Below are positions 32,173-40,377 of a DNA stretch of 63,531 nt, piece after piece. The notes below the pieces were generated by a model. It did no database searches and had not been told where the DNA came from. It was given only the letters and a program-made list of their open reading frames with translations. How positions within the stretch are numbered: position 1 is the stretch's first letter; each line of letters starts with the position of its first letter. The position numbers and the translations under genes were made by a program. This stretch comes from an uncultured Pelagibacteraceae bacterium (GTDB taxonomy: Bacteria > Pseudomonadota > Alphaproteobacteria > Pelagibacterales > Pelagibacteraceae). The stretch is from assembly GCA_902565935.1 (NCBI GenBank), contig CACFGT010000006.1:1-63531 (forward strand), given 5' to 3'.

Positions 32173-32202
32173 ATATAAAATAACAAATTTACTACTGAAA
32201 GA

Positions 32203-32676
32203 ATGACACAGAATTCAACAATTCAGGGGCCTATAATTGCATTATTTGAACCTGATATACCCCAAAATACAGCTGCAATTATAAGAACTTGCTCTTGTCT
32301 TGGTGCAAAACTAGAAATTATAGAGCCCTGTGGTTTCTTATTGAATGATAAGAGATTTAAACGTGTAGTAATGGATTATATGGATGAAAAAGATATTAAA
32401 TTTTATAAAAGTGCAGATGATTTTTTTACATCAAAAAAGAATCAAAGAATTATATTGATGACAACTAAAGCTTCTATATCTTACACCAAATTTAAATTTG
32501 ATAAAAATGATACAATTTTATTTGGAAGGGAAAGTGCTGGAGTTCCTGATAAAGTACATAAATCAATAAAAGATAGACTAAAAATTCCTATGAAAAATGA
32601 TAAGCGTTCTCTTAATATTGCATCATCAGTAGCAATTATATTAGCTGAAAGTTTAAAACAAAATGAATTAATTTAA
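32203..32676 (+). CDS. trmL: tRNA (cytidine/uridine-34-2'-O)-methyltransferase
   Basis: TrmL methylates the wobble ribose of tRNA-Leu isoacceptors. The 157-residue protein is a minimal SPOUT enzyme: ALFEPDIPQNTAAIIRTC at the N-terminus, then the knot motifs ILFGRESAGVPD and IPMKNDKRSLNIASSVAI. It is too short to carry extra RNA-binding domains, as expected for TrmL. hemF follows after 1 bp. Confidence 0.93.
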   Translation: MTQNSTIQGPIIALFEPDIPQNTAAIIRTCSCLGAKLEIIEPCGFLLNDKRFKRVVMDYMDEKDIKFYKSADDFFTSKKNQRIILMTTKASISYTKFKFDKNDTILFGRESAGVPDKVHKSIKDRLKIPMKNDKRSLNIASSVAIILAESLKQNELI

Positions 32677-32677
32677 A

Positions 32678-33505
32678 ATGGATTTTGATACAAGAAAAAA
32701 TTTAGCAAGCAACTGGTTTAAGTCTTTACAAGACTCATTTTGTGAAGATATTAAAAAACTTGAAAATAAACGAGTTCAATTTAAATCAACATCCTGGAAA
32801 AAAAATATTACTAAAGATGAGGGTGGAGGTGAGTATAGAATCTTACAAAATGGAAAAATTTTTGAGAAAGTTGGAGTAAATTTTTCAAAAGTTTACGGGA
32901 AATTTCCTAAACAATTTCAAAATAATATTCCTGGAGCAAAAAAAGACCCCAGATTTTGGGCATCTGGTATTTCCGTAGTAATGCATATGCAAAATCCATT
33001 AATACCAGCTATGCATTTTAACACCAGATATATCTGCACTACGAAAGATTGGTTTGGAGGAGGGATGGATGTCACGCCGTCAAAATTTGACAAAATTGAA
33101 AAGATTAAATTTCACAAAATTTTAAAAAATATGTGTAATCGTCATAATAAAAATTATTATAAAAAGTATAAAAAGTGGTGTGATGAATATTTTTACTTAC
33201 CACACCGAAAAGAGCCTAGGGGAATAGGTGGAATTTTTTTTGACTACAAGGATGATAACTTTGAAAATGATTTTAAATTTGTTAGAGATGTAGGGGTTAC
33301 ATTTCAATTAATTTTTAATAAAATCATAATAAATAAAATCAAAAAAAAATGGACAGCTAAAGATAAAGAAGAACAATATTTTAAAAGAGGTAGATACACA
33401 GAATTTAATTTACTTTATGATAGAGGCACAAAATTTGGATTACAAACTGGCGGGAATACAGAAGGTATTTTGATGTCACTTCCTCCATTAGCGAAATGGA
33501 AATAA
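32678..33505 (+). CDS. hemF: Oxygen-dependent coproporphyrinogen III oxidase
   Basis: HemF converts coproporphyrinogen III to protoporphyrinogen IX with O2 in haem synthesis. The 275-residue protein has the family blocks GGGEYRILQNGKIFEKVGVN, NPLIPAMHFNTRYI, WFGGGMDVTP and a C-terminal RGTKFGLQTGGNTEGILMSLPP. Presence of the O2-dependent form fits an aerobic lifestyle. It is between trmL and greA with 1-bp gaps. Confidence 0.96.
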   Translation: MDFDTRKNLASNWFKSLQDSFCEDIKKLENKRVQFKSTSWKKNITKDEGGGEYRILQNGKIFEKVGVNFSKVYGKFPKQFQNNIPGAKKDPRFWASGISVVMHMQNPLIPAMHFNTRYICTTKDWFGGGMDVTPSKFDKIEKIKFHKILKNMCNRHNKNYYKKYKKWCDEYFYLPHRKEPRGIGGIFFDYKDDNFENDFKFVRDVGVTFQLIFNKIIINKIKKKWTAKDKEEQYFKRGRYTEFNLLYDRGTKFGLQTGGNTEGILMSLPPLAKWK

Positions 33506-33506
33506 T

Positions 33507-33983
33507 ATGGACAAAGAGCCAATAACTCTTAATGGATTAAATAAACTTAAGGAAGAATTAATTTTTTTAAAAGAAAAGAAAAGACCAAAAATAGTTGCTG
33601 CTATTTCAGAAGCAAGATCTCATGGAGATTTAAAAGAGAACGCTGAATATCATGCTGCTAAAGAAGAACAGTCTCATAATGAGGGAAGGATTACAGAAAT
33701 TAATGATATTATTGCAAGAGCTAATGTTATTGATGTAACAAAATTAAAGAATGATGGAAAAGTAATTTTTGGTTCAACAGTTTTTTTAGAAAACTTAGAT
33801 AGTGGCGAAAACATAAGTTATAAAATTGTTGGAAAAGATGAGGCCAACTTAAAAGAAAAACTTATTTACTTTAAATCACCGATCGGAAAAGGATTAATTG
33901 GAAAAAATAAAAATGATTTAGTTGAAATTTCTACACCAGCAGGAATAAAGAATTTTGAAATTAAAGATGTAAAATATATTTAA
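33507..33983 (+). CDS. greA: Transcription elongation factor GreA
   Basis: GreA rescues backtracked RNA polymerase by stimulating transcript cleavage. The 158-residue protein has the antiparallel coiled coil with its acidic tip (SEARSHGDLKENAEYHAAKE) and a C-terminal FKBP-like domain (SPIGKGLIGKNKNDLVEIS). The stop shares a TTAA with the convergent cca gene. Confidence 0.97.
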   Translation: MDKEPITLNGLNKLKEELIFLKEKKRPKIVAAISEARSHGDLKENAEYHAAKEEQSHNEGRITEINDIIARANVIDVTKLKNDGKVIFGSTVFLENLDSGENISYKIVGKDEANLKEKLIYFKSPIGKGLIGKNKNDLVEISTPAGIKNFEIKDVKYI

Positions 33984-35251
33984 TTTTTTAAAATATTTTC
34001 AACTTCTTGATCAGAAATATTAAAATTATTTTCAACCCATTTTTCCTCAATACTTTTTATTTTATCGCCTAAAATCTTACCCTTCGATATTTTATATTTA
34101 GACATTAATAGATCTGCCTTAATAGGCATTATTGGGATAATCTTATTAATAAAATGATCTTTAAATTCTTTTAACTTTAGATCTAATTTTTTTGATTTAA
34201 AAATTTTATAATTTAGAATATCAATAACTGCTTGTTTTCCACTAAAGTAAAAAATCTTATTTAAATCATTCAACGTTATTTTTTTAGAAGAATTTTCTCT
34301 ATAAAAATTATCTAGTATTTTTATCCTTTTTTTATCCTTATTTGAGATATTAAACTTATATAAAAAATAATCTGCATTATCACTATTATCTAATATCATT
34401 AACATTAATAGAAAAATAAAATCAAATTCCCTGGCCAAATTATAAGAGTGTGGTTTCAGCTTTGAAAAAAAGTCTAAATTTTTAATTTCTGGAAAAATCA
34501 TTAAGAATATTTCAGAGCTGGTTTTGTCTTTTGATAATTTTTCTAATGTTTTAATATTTGTGATTTTCTTTAATTCATCAAATAATCTTTCTTTTGATAG
34601 TTTTGAAATACCACCAATATTAATTTTTATTTTTTTAATAACATCTGTATCGTGATGGTGTTTGGAATAGTTTGAATAAAATCGTAAATATCTTAAAATC
34701 CTAAGATAATCTTCCTTTATTCTTTTATCTGGTTCTCCAATGAATTTGATATAGCCATTTTCAAGATCTTTTTTTCCATTAAATGGATCAAATAAATTAC
34801 CAGAATCATCAGAGTAAATTGAATTAATTGTAAAATCTCTTCTAGAGGCATCCTTTTTCCAATCTTTGGAAAATTTTATTTTAGCATGTCTTCCATCTGT
34901 TTCTACATCCTCTCTTAAAGTAGTTATCTCAAATTTAAAATTATCTATCATCGCGGTTATTGTTCCATGTTCAATACCACTCTCGTAGAATTTAATATTA
35001 TTTTTTTTTAAAATTTCACATACTTCCTGAGGTTCTAAATTCGTTGCTAAATCAATATCATCTACAACTTCATTATTTAAAATCTTTCTAATACAGCCAC
35101 CAACATACCGAATTTCACCAGAGGTAGAGTTTAGTTTGATTGCTTTAAAAATCCGATCTACTTTTTTATGAGCCGAAAGATCTTTTATACTTGCACTAAT
35201 ATTTTTGAAATTATTTCTTCTAAGAAAAATTATATCTAAAATACTATTCAT
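33980..35251 (-). CDS. cca: CCA tRNA nucleotidyltransferase (class II)
   Basis: This enzyme adds or repairs the 3' CCA of tRNAs. The 423-residue protein has the class II head motif RYVGGCIRKILNNEVVDDIDLAT, RDFTINSIY, and the DPFNGKKDLENGYIKFIGEP and RIKEDYLRILRYLRF segments. The ATG at 35251 is the only usable start: no ATG, GTG or TTG follows before the conserved core. It lies 3 nt after the encoded CCA end of tRNA-Gln, leaving no space for a ribosome-binding site outside the tRNA. Whether it is a CCA enzyme or a poly(A) polymerase paralogue cannot be settled by eye. Confidence 0.88.
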   Translation of the reverse strand: MNSILDIIFLRRNNFKNISASIKDLSAHKKVDRIFKAIKLNSTSGEIRYVGGCIRKILNNEVVDDIDLATNLEPQEVCEILKKNNIKFYESGIEHGTITAMIDNFKFEITTLREDVETDGRHAKIKFSKDWKKDASRRDFTINSIYSDDSGNLFDPFNGKKDLENGYIKFIGEPDKRIKEDYLRILRYLRFYSNYSKHHHDTDVIKKIKINIGGISKLSKERLFDELKKITNIKTLEKLSKDKTSSEIFLMIFPEIKNLDFFSKLKPHSYNLAREFDFIFLLMLMILDNSDNADYFLYKFNISNKDKKRIKILDNFYRENSSKKITLNDLNKIFYFSGKQAVIDILNYKIFKSKKLDLKLKEFKDHFINKIIPIMPIKADLLMSKYKISKGKILGDKIKSIEEKWVENNFNISDQEVENILKN

Positions 35252-35254
35252 AAT

Positions 35255-35328
35255 TGGCTGGGGCGCTAGGATTCGAACCTAGGATGCAGGTACCAAAAAC
35301 CCGTGCCTTACCGCTTGGCTACGCCCCA
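35255..35328 (-). tRNA. tRNA-Gln(TTG)
   Basis: The minus strand folds into a 74-nt tRNA beginning TGGGGCG and ending CGCCCCAGCCA with encoded CCA. The anticodon loop is TTTTGGT (anticodon TTG) and the T-loop is the standard TTCGAAT. The weak first pair and G73 are typical of tRNA-Gln. It lies 31 bp after ispE and 3 bp before cca, all on the same strand. Confidence 0.96.
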
Positions 35329-35359
35329 ATAAAATTTTGTATACCACAAAAATTCAACC

Positions 35360-36205
35360 TTATATAGTTTTTGAAGCTATACACCAGTAATTTTTGTATT
35401 TTTTATAAAAATTTTTTTTTGCATTCTCACATACTTTTTTTGAAGCAAAATATGCGACCAAAGTTGATCCTGAACCCGTCATCCTAACAAATATTGGGCT
35501 TGTTAGTTTTTCTATTGAAAATTTTAATTGTCTGAGTTTTGGATATTGCAAAAAGGCCACATGCTCTAAAGAATTATTCATTTGATTTAAAAAATCTAAA
35601 TCAAACATTTTTCTTGAAGGACACAAAAATTTAGGTTTACTAAATTTTTTAACTTTTGAATATATAGCCTTAGTAGAACATCCAAACTTAGGTTTAATCA
35701 ATAAAGTATAAATTTTTTTGATATTCATATATCTTATTATTTTATGTCTTGTATTTAAAATAGTAAATTTTGGATTAAGCCCTAAGATCACATCTGAGCC
35801 AATTAAATTACAAATTTTTCTTAATTCTTCTGTACTAATTTTTATAATCTTTTTTTTTATAAAATATCTCAATATACTTGCGGCGTTCATAGATCCGCCG
35901 CCCAAACCTGCTTGAACTGGAATTCTTTTTAAAATTCTTATTTTGAATTTCTTGCCTTTTAACAATTTTTTTTTTTCTAGAATATTCAATAATTTTGTTA
36001 CTGTATTATTGTTAGTAATACTTTTTGAAAATTTACCAACAAATTCAACTTTATTTTTTTTTGACTTTATTTTCTCAATTAAGATATCATCAAATAAGTC
36101 AATAAATCCCACGATTGTTTCAATTTTGTGTAATGATGAGGTTTTTCCAACAATATTTAAAGCTAGATTAATTTTTGCATATGATTTTATCTTATGAGTG
36201 GCCAT
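35360..36205 (-). CDS. ispE: 4-diphosphocytidyl-2-C-methyl-D-erythritol kinase
   Basis: IspE phosphorylates CDP-ME in the MEP isoprenoid pathway. The 281-residue GHMP kinase has SYAKINLALNIVGK at the N-terminus, the ATP-binding PVQAGLGGGSMNAASIL and the C-terminal VRMTGSGSTLVAYF. It is the second MEP gene in the window, with ispH at 52.7 kb next to the carotenoid genes. It lies 13 bp after the TPR gene. Confidence 0.95.
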   Translation of the reverse strand: MATHKIKSYAKINLALNIVGKTSSLHKIETIVGFIDLFDDILIEKIKSKKNKVEFVGKFSKSITNNNTVTKLLNILEKKKLLKGKKFKIRILKRIPVQAGLGGGSMNAASILRYFIKKKIIKISTEELRKICNLIGSDVILGLNPKFTILNTRHKIIRYMNIKKIYTLLIKPKFGCSTKAIYSKVKKFSKPKFLCPSRKMFDLDFLNQMNNSLEHVAFLQYPKLRQLKFSIEKLTSPIFVRMTGSGSTLVAYFASKKVCENAKKNFYKKYKNYWCIASKTI

Positions 36206-36218
36206 TTTATTTAAAACC

Positions 36219-37895
36219 TTACAAGCCTTGAATCAGCTTTGAATTAATTTTATTTATTATTTCATCTTCTACATCATTCATTAAAAGAACATTAGACCAA
36301 AAATATCTAGCTTGAATTTTTCTATCAAGTTTCCAAAGAACATCTCCATAATGGTCATTTACAATTGGGTCATCTGGCATTAATTCAACAGCTCTAATCA
36401 AGAATTCTTCCGCTTTTGAAAAATCATTAATCAGATAATAGGCCCAGCCAATCGAGTCTATTATATATGGATCATCACTTTCAGCTTCATAAGCAATTTC
36501 TAGCATCTTAATAGCTTCATTTATTTTGTATTCTCTTTCCAACCAAGAATAGGCTAAATAATTTAATACGTAAGCATCATCAGGATATATTTTTAGTGAA
36601 TTTAACAAATCATCATCTGCTTTATCGAAATTTTTAATTCTTTCATAGCTGCTCCCTCGCCTGTATAACAAATCGGATTTCATCTCGTCATTATTATCAA
36701 ACTCATCTAAAATTTTTGTGTAAACAGGAATTGCCTCCTTATATCTTTTAGAACTTCTGTAGTAATTAGCTAAATCATATAGAAATTTTACATTAGATTT
36801 ATCTAAATGATAAAATTTAGCTTCAATAAATTTAACTGACTCATCAACATTTTTTTCTTTTGAAATTATTTGAGCTTCTTTTTTTATCCTATACCAATAA
36901 TAAAACTCATCGTCCTTTTTAAAATTCCTTAGAATTTTTTTTGTTTTTTTATAATCTTTAATTGAATAGTAATTTTCTGAAATTAGAGAAAAATTATAAA
37001 TAAATTTTGGGTTCAAATAAAGTGATAGATTTATAAAAAAATTTGATTTTTCAAAGTTATCTTGAGAAGAGTAAAGGCTTGATATCAAAAATAAAAACTC
37101 ACCAATAATATGATTATGATTTTTACATGAAAAAACTTGATTTATTTTTTTTTGATTTTTATTTTCAATCCAACTTTTAGCTTGCGAAAGAAGTAAGCTA
37201 GCATTGATATATCCAATTTCATTTACTAGTTTATTTAAATCTTCAATTCTATTATTTTCGATTAGATAACTCATATAAAAAAAATTATATCTAGAGTAAT
37301 CAGCTTCATTGTTATTTATTACGTTAAAGAAAAAATTATCTGTTCTAGGATCATCTAAATAACATCTTTGAAACATTTGATTGATTAATGAAAGGTTTCC
37401 AAAATTTCTATTGTCTTGTTTAATTGTTTTATTTCTAAATACATAAACATAATCTTTAAAACTTTCTAAAATCGCAATTTCTAAACCTCTTTGTTCAGAA
37501 ACATTAAAGGCTTCATCTAAATATTTATCAGTTAATTCAAAATTTTTGTTTTTAATACTCTCTAAAATCAATATTAAGTAAGCATCAAAATATTTTGAAT
37601 TATCTTTTTTAATATTTCCTTTTATTATATTTACTGCTCTTGAAACTTTATTTTCTAAAACTAAAGATGTTATATATTTCTCAATAAAAGGATCGTGCTT
37701 GTTTATTAGACTTTTTGAGGAGTCAAAGAAACTTAAAGCATAAGAATTATTTTTATTCTCTAAAGCTATAATACCTGAAAAATAATTCGATAAATTTTTA
37801 GCATCAAAATTTTCAGAACTTCTGCTTTTAGAATACGAGGGATTTTGGTAAAATAATAATAAAATTAAAATAAATTTTATATTTTTAAAAAACAT
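36219..37895 (-). CDS. Secreted TPR-repeat protein
   Basis: The 558-residue protein has an N-terminal signal peptide (IKFILILLLFYQNPSYS) and a long helical body. The C-terminal half shows clear tetratricopeptide units, for example YKEAIPVYTKILDEF, FDKADDDLLNSLKIYPDDA, INEAIKMLEIAYEAESDDP and FSKAEEFLIRAVELMPDDP. Such proteins next to ispE are common in Alphaproteobacteria, with no assigned function. It probably sits in the periplasm as a scaffold. The start codon is 12 bp from that of the divergent UDG-like gene. Confidence 0.85.
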   Translation of the reverse strand: MFFKNIKFILILLLFYQNPSYSKSRSSENFDAKNLSNYFSGIIALENKNNSYALSFFDSSKSLINKHDPFIEKYITSLVLENKVSRAVNIIKGNIKKDNSKYFDAYLILILESIKNKNFELTDKYLDEAFNVSEQRGLEIAILESFKDYVYVFRNKTIKQDNRNFGNLSLINQMFQRCYLDDPRTDNFFFNVINNNEADYSRYNFFYMSYLIENNRIEDLNKLVNEIGYINASLLLSQAKSWIENKNQKKINQVFSCKNHNHIIGEFLFLISSLYSSQDNFEKSNFFINLSLYLNPKFIYNFSLISENYYSIKDYKKTKKILRNFKKDDEFYYWYRIKKEAQIISKEKNVDESVKFIEAKFYHLDKSNVKFLYDLANYYRSSKRYKEAIPVYTKILDEFDNNDEMKSDLLYRRGSSYERIKNFDKADDDLLNSLKIYPDDAYVLNYLAYSWLEREYKINEAIKMLEIAYEAESDDPYIIDSIGWAYYLINDFSKAEEFLIRAVELMPDDPIVNDHYGDVLWKLDRKIQARYFWSNVLLMNDVEDEIINKINSKLIQGL

Positions 37896-37907
37896 TAAGT
37901 ATAATTT

Positions 37908-38627
37908 ATGATGAAAAAACTTTTAAATCAAAATGCTAATTACGAGCAGGAGTTGATAAATAGCTTTGAGCCTAATTTTTCTTTTCATAAAAATACAATA
38001 AATAGGTTCAAATCTCATGAAAATAACACAGGAAATATTGAAGACGATAAAATCGAGAAACTTTCTGAACTTAAAAAAAAAATAAATTCAATTGAAAATT
38101 GTAATTTAAGAAAGAATTCAAAAAATCTTATTTTTGGTCATGGCAACATTAATAGTCCAATTATGTTAATTGGCGAGGCTCCTGGAGAAAAAGAGGATGA
38201 AACTGGATTTGCTTTTCAGGGAGATGTGGGAGAACTTTTAAAAAAAATGTTAATCGCAATCAATATTAAAATGGAAAAAATATATCTCACTTACTCTATT
38301 AACTTTCGTATTCCTGAAGACAAAAAACCATCTACTCAAGATATAAAACGGTACTCAAAATTTTTAAAAGAACATATTTCTATCATAAATCCAAAAATTT
38401 TAGTGCTAATGGGAAGCACTGCTATGGAGACTGTAACCGGAATGAATAATAAAATCTCAGATGAAAGAGGAAAATGGAGAGAATTAATCTCTAATAATAT
38501 TAGTATTCCAATTATAATAACTTTTAGTCCCTCTTATCTAATCAGATTTCCTGAAAATAAGAAATATTCGTGGGAAGATTTAAAAAAAATTAAAAAAAAA
38601 GTTCAAGATTTAAATATAAATATTTAA
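37908..38627 (+). CDS. Uracil-DNA glycosylase superfamily protein, degenerate (family 4-like)
   Basis: The 239-residue protein aligns by eye with family 4 uracil-DNA glycosylases: IFGHGNINSPIMLIGEAPGE (motif A, GEAPGEKED at 89-97), INPKILVLMGSTA, and a motif-B-like TFSPSYLIRFPENKKYSWEDL segment. Two features are odd. The four Fe-S cysteines are gone, since the protein has a single Cys (65). The motif-B histidine is Ser207. It may have lost glycosylase activity or changed specificity. It overlaps rnhB by 1 bp. A TATAAT at 37900-37905 places a likely transcription start on the second of two adjacent ATGs. Confidence 0.75.
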   Translation: MMKKLLNQNANYEQELINSFEPNFSFHKNTINRFKSHENNTGNIEDDKIEKLSELKKKINSIENCNLRKNSKNLIFGHGNINSPIMLIGEAPGEKEDETGFAFQGDVGELLKKMLIAINIKMEKIYLTYSINFRIPEDKKPSTQDIKRYSKFLKEHISIINPKILVLMGSTAMETVTGMNNKISDERGKWRELISNNISIPIIITFSPSYLIRFPENKKYSWEDLKKIKKKVQDLNINI

Positions 38628-39187
38628 TGAAAGTAATTGCTGGTGTAGATGAAGTGGGCAGAGGAAGCTTAATAGGCCCTGTATATGCTGCAGCAGTAAT
38701 ATTAAATAACTCTATAAATAAAAAATTATTAAAAGACTCAAAAAAATTAACAAAAACAAAAAGAGAAATTTTAGCAAAATATATAAAAAAAAACTCTGTA
38801 TGGGCCATAGGAAAAGCGACCGTTAAAGAAATTGAAAAAAAAAATATTTTGCATGCTAGCTTACTTGCGATGACAAGAGCTATTATTAAGTTACGAAAAA
38901 AACCCTCTTTAGTCCTGATCGATGGAAACAAATTACCAAAAATCAAAAATTATAAATTAAATTCAGTAGTTAAAGGTGACCAAAAAATACCATCGATCTC
39001 TGCTGCATCAATTATTGCAAAAGTTACACGTGATAAAATGATAACTAATTTGGGAAAAAAATTTAGAGGTTATTGCTGGGATAAGAATTATGGGTATGGG
39101 ACAAAACAACATTTAAAAGCAATTAAAACACTAGGTGTTACATCTCATCATAGGAAAACTTTTTCACCTATTAATAAAATAAGATAG
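38627..39187 (+). CDS. rnhB: Ribonuclease HII
   Basis: RNase HII removes ribonucleotides and RNA primers from DNA. The 186-residue protein has the catalytic acidic residues in AGVDEVGRGSLIGPVYAAA, SLVLIDGNKLP and the later KVTRDKMI region, and the C-terminal GYCWDKNYGYGTKQHLKAI. rnhA (RNase HI) is also present at 54.6 kb. It is directly upstream of ccrM, a common alphaproteobacterial neighbourhood. Confidence 0.96.
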   Translation: MKVIAGVDEVGRGSLIGPVYAAAVILNNSINKKLLKDSKKLTKTKREILAKYIKKNSVWAIGKATVKEIEKKNILHASLLAMTRAIIKLRKKPSLVLIDGNKLPKIKNYKLNSVVKGDQKIPSISAASIIAKVTRDKMITNLGKKFRGYCWDKNYGYGTKQHLKAIKTLGVTSHHRKTFSPINKIR

Positions 39188-39245
39188 GTTTCACGTAGAA
39201 ACACAATATATAGTAATCCAAAGAAAATTTTACACAAATCGAATC

Positions 39246-39267
39246 CAAATTATTCAATCGTAGGTTG
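39246..39267 (+). repeat. 22-bp intergenic motif, copy 2 of 2
   Basis: Matches 9134-9155 at 20 of 22 positions (core TTATTCAATCG). This copy runs into the -35 box of the predicted ccrM promoter, so it could be an upstream activator site. Confidence 0.3.
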
Positions 39268-39292
39268 ACCCAAGAATCTTTTTAGAGTCTAA
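39264..39292 (+). promoter_or_regulatory. Predicted ccrM promoter with embedded GANTC sites
   Basis: TTGACC (39264-39269), a 17-bp spacer and TCTAAT (39287-39292) form a good sigma-70-type promoter 14 bp before the ccrM ATG. GAATC at 39273-39277 lies in the spacer and GAGTC at 39284-39288 overlaps the -10 box; another GAATC lies at 39240-39244. GANTC is the target of CcrM itself. Confidence 0.6.
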
Positions 39293-39306
39293 TTTATTTT
39301 TAAAAA

Positions 39307-40377
39307 ATGAATTTAGATTTAAAAAATAAATTAATTAATGGAGATAGTTTAAAAGAATTAAAAAAAATTCCTGATGAAACTTTTGATCTAATTTTTGCAG
39401 ACCCTCCCTACAATCTACAACTTAAAAGTGAGCTTACAAGACCTGACAGATCTAAGGTTTGTGCGGTAAATGATAAATGGGATCAATTTGAAAATTTCAA
39501 AAAATATGATGAATTTACTTTCTCTTGGCTAACTGAGTGTAAAAGAATTTTAAAAAAAAATGGAGCAATTTGGGTAATAGGTAGTTACCACAATATATTT
39601 AGAGTTGGAACAGCTATACAAAATTTAGGATTTTGGATTTTAAATGATGTTATTTGGAACAAAAAAAATCCAATGCCAAATTTTAGAGGGACACGTTTTA
39701 CAAATGCTCATGAAACTTTAATTTGGGCATCAAAATCCGAAAAATCAAAATATACTTTTAACTACCAATCCTTAAAGTGTTTGAATGATGATCTTCAAAT
39801 GAGGTCTAATTGGGAATTACCGATCTGTAGTGGCTCTGAGAGACTGAAGAAGAATGGTAAAAAAGTACATTCTACCCAAAAACCAGAGGCCCTACTTCAC
39901 AGAATTTTATTGGCTACTTCGAATAAAAATGATTTAATTTTAGATCCGTTTTTAGGATCTGGAACTACAGCAACGGTAGCTAAAAAACTAGGTAGAAATT
40001 ACTACGGAATTGAAAAAGAAAAGACCTATTTAAAAGCTGCTGAACAAAGATTAAAAGTAACTAAACCTATTGAAGATGATTATTTAGATACCCTGCAAAA
40101 TGGTAGATCAAAACCAAGAATACCTTTTGGCTCATTAGTTGAATTAGGAATAATTAAACCAGGTACTACCATTTTTGATAATAAAAAGAAAATTAATGCA
40201 AAAATCATGGCTGATGGCAGTATTAAACACGCCCAAGCCGAAGGCTCAATTCACAAAGTTGCTGCTACATTACTTGGAGCTGAAAGCTGTAATGGATGGA
40301 CTTTTTGGCACTTTAATTTAGATGGTCGGTCAGTTCCCATTGATCATTTAAGACAGAGATTAATTTCTAATAGTTAA
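39307..40377 (+). CDS. ccrM: Cell-cycle-regulated DNA adenine methyltransferase CcrM (GANTC)
   Basis: CcrM methylates adenine in GANTC and links replication to cell-cycle transcription in Alphaproteobacteria. The 356-residue protein has the beta-class order: catalytic DPPY (32-35, in ADPPYNLQL) first, then the SAM-binding DPFLGSGTT (from 213). The C-terminal ~100 residues form the RAMA-like domain typical of CcrM (RIPFGSLVELGIIKPGTT; WTFWHFNLDGRSVPIDHLRQ). No restriction enzyme is nearby, so it is an orphan regulator. The stop shares TTAA with the convergent monooxygenase gene. Confidence 0.96.
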   Translation: MNLDLKNKLINGDSLKELKKIPDETFDLIFADPPYNLQLKSELTRPDRSKVCAVNDKWDQFENFKKYDEFTFSWLTECKRILKKNGAIWVIGSYHNIFRVGTAIQNLGFWILNDVIWNKKNPMPNFRGTRFTNAHETLIWASKSEKSKYTFNYQSLKCLNDDLQMRSNWELPICSGSERLKKNGKKVHSTQKPEALLHRILLATSNKNDLILDPFLGSGTTATVAKKLGRNYYGIEKEKTYLKAAEQRLKVTKPIEDDYLDTLQNGRSKPRIPFGSLVELGIIKPGTTIFDNKKKINAKIMADGSIKHAQAEGSIHKVAATLLGAESCNGWTFWHFNLDGRSVPIDHLRQRLISNS

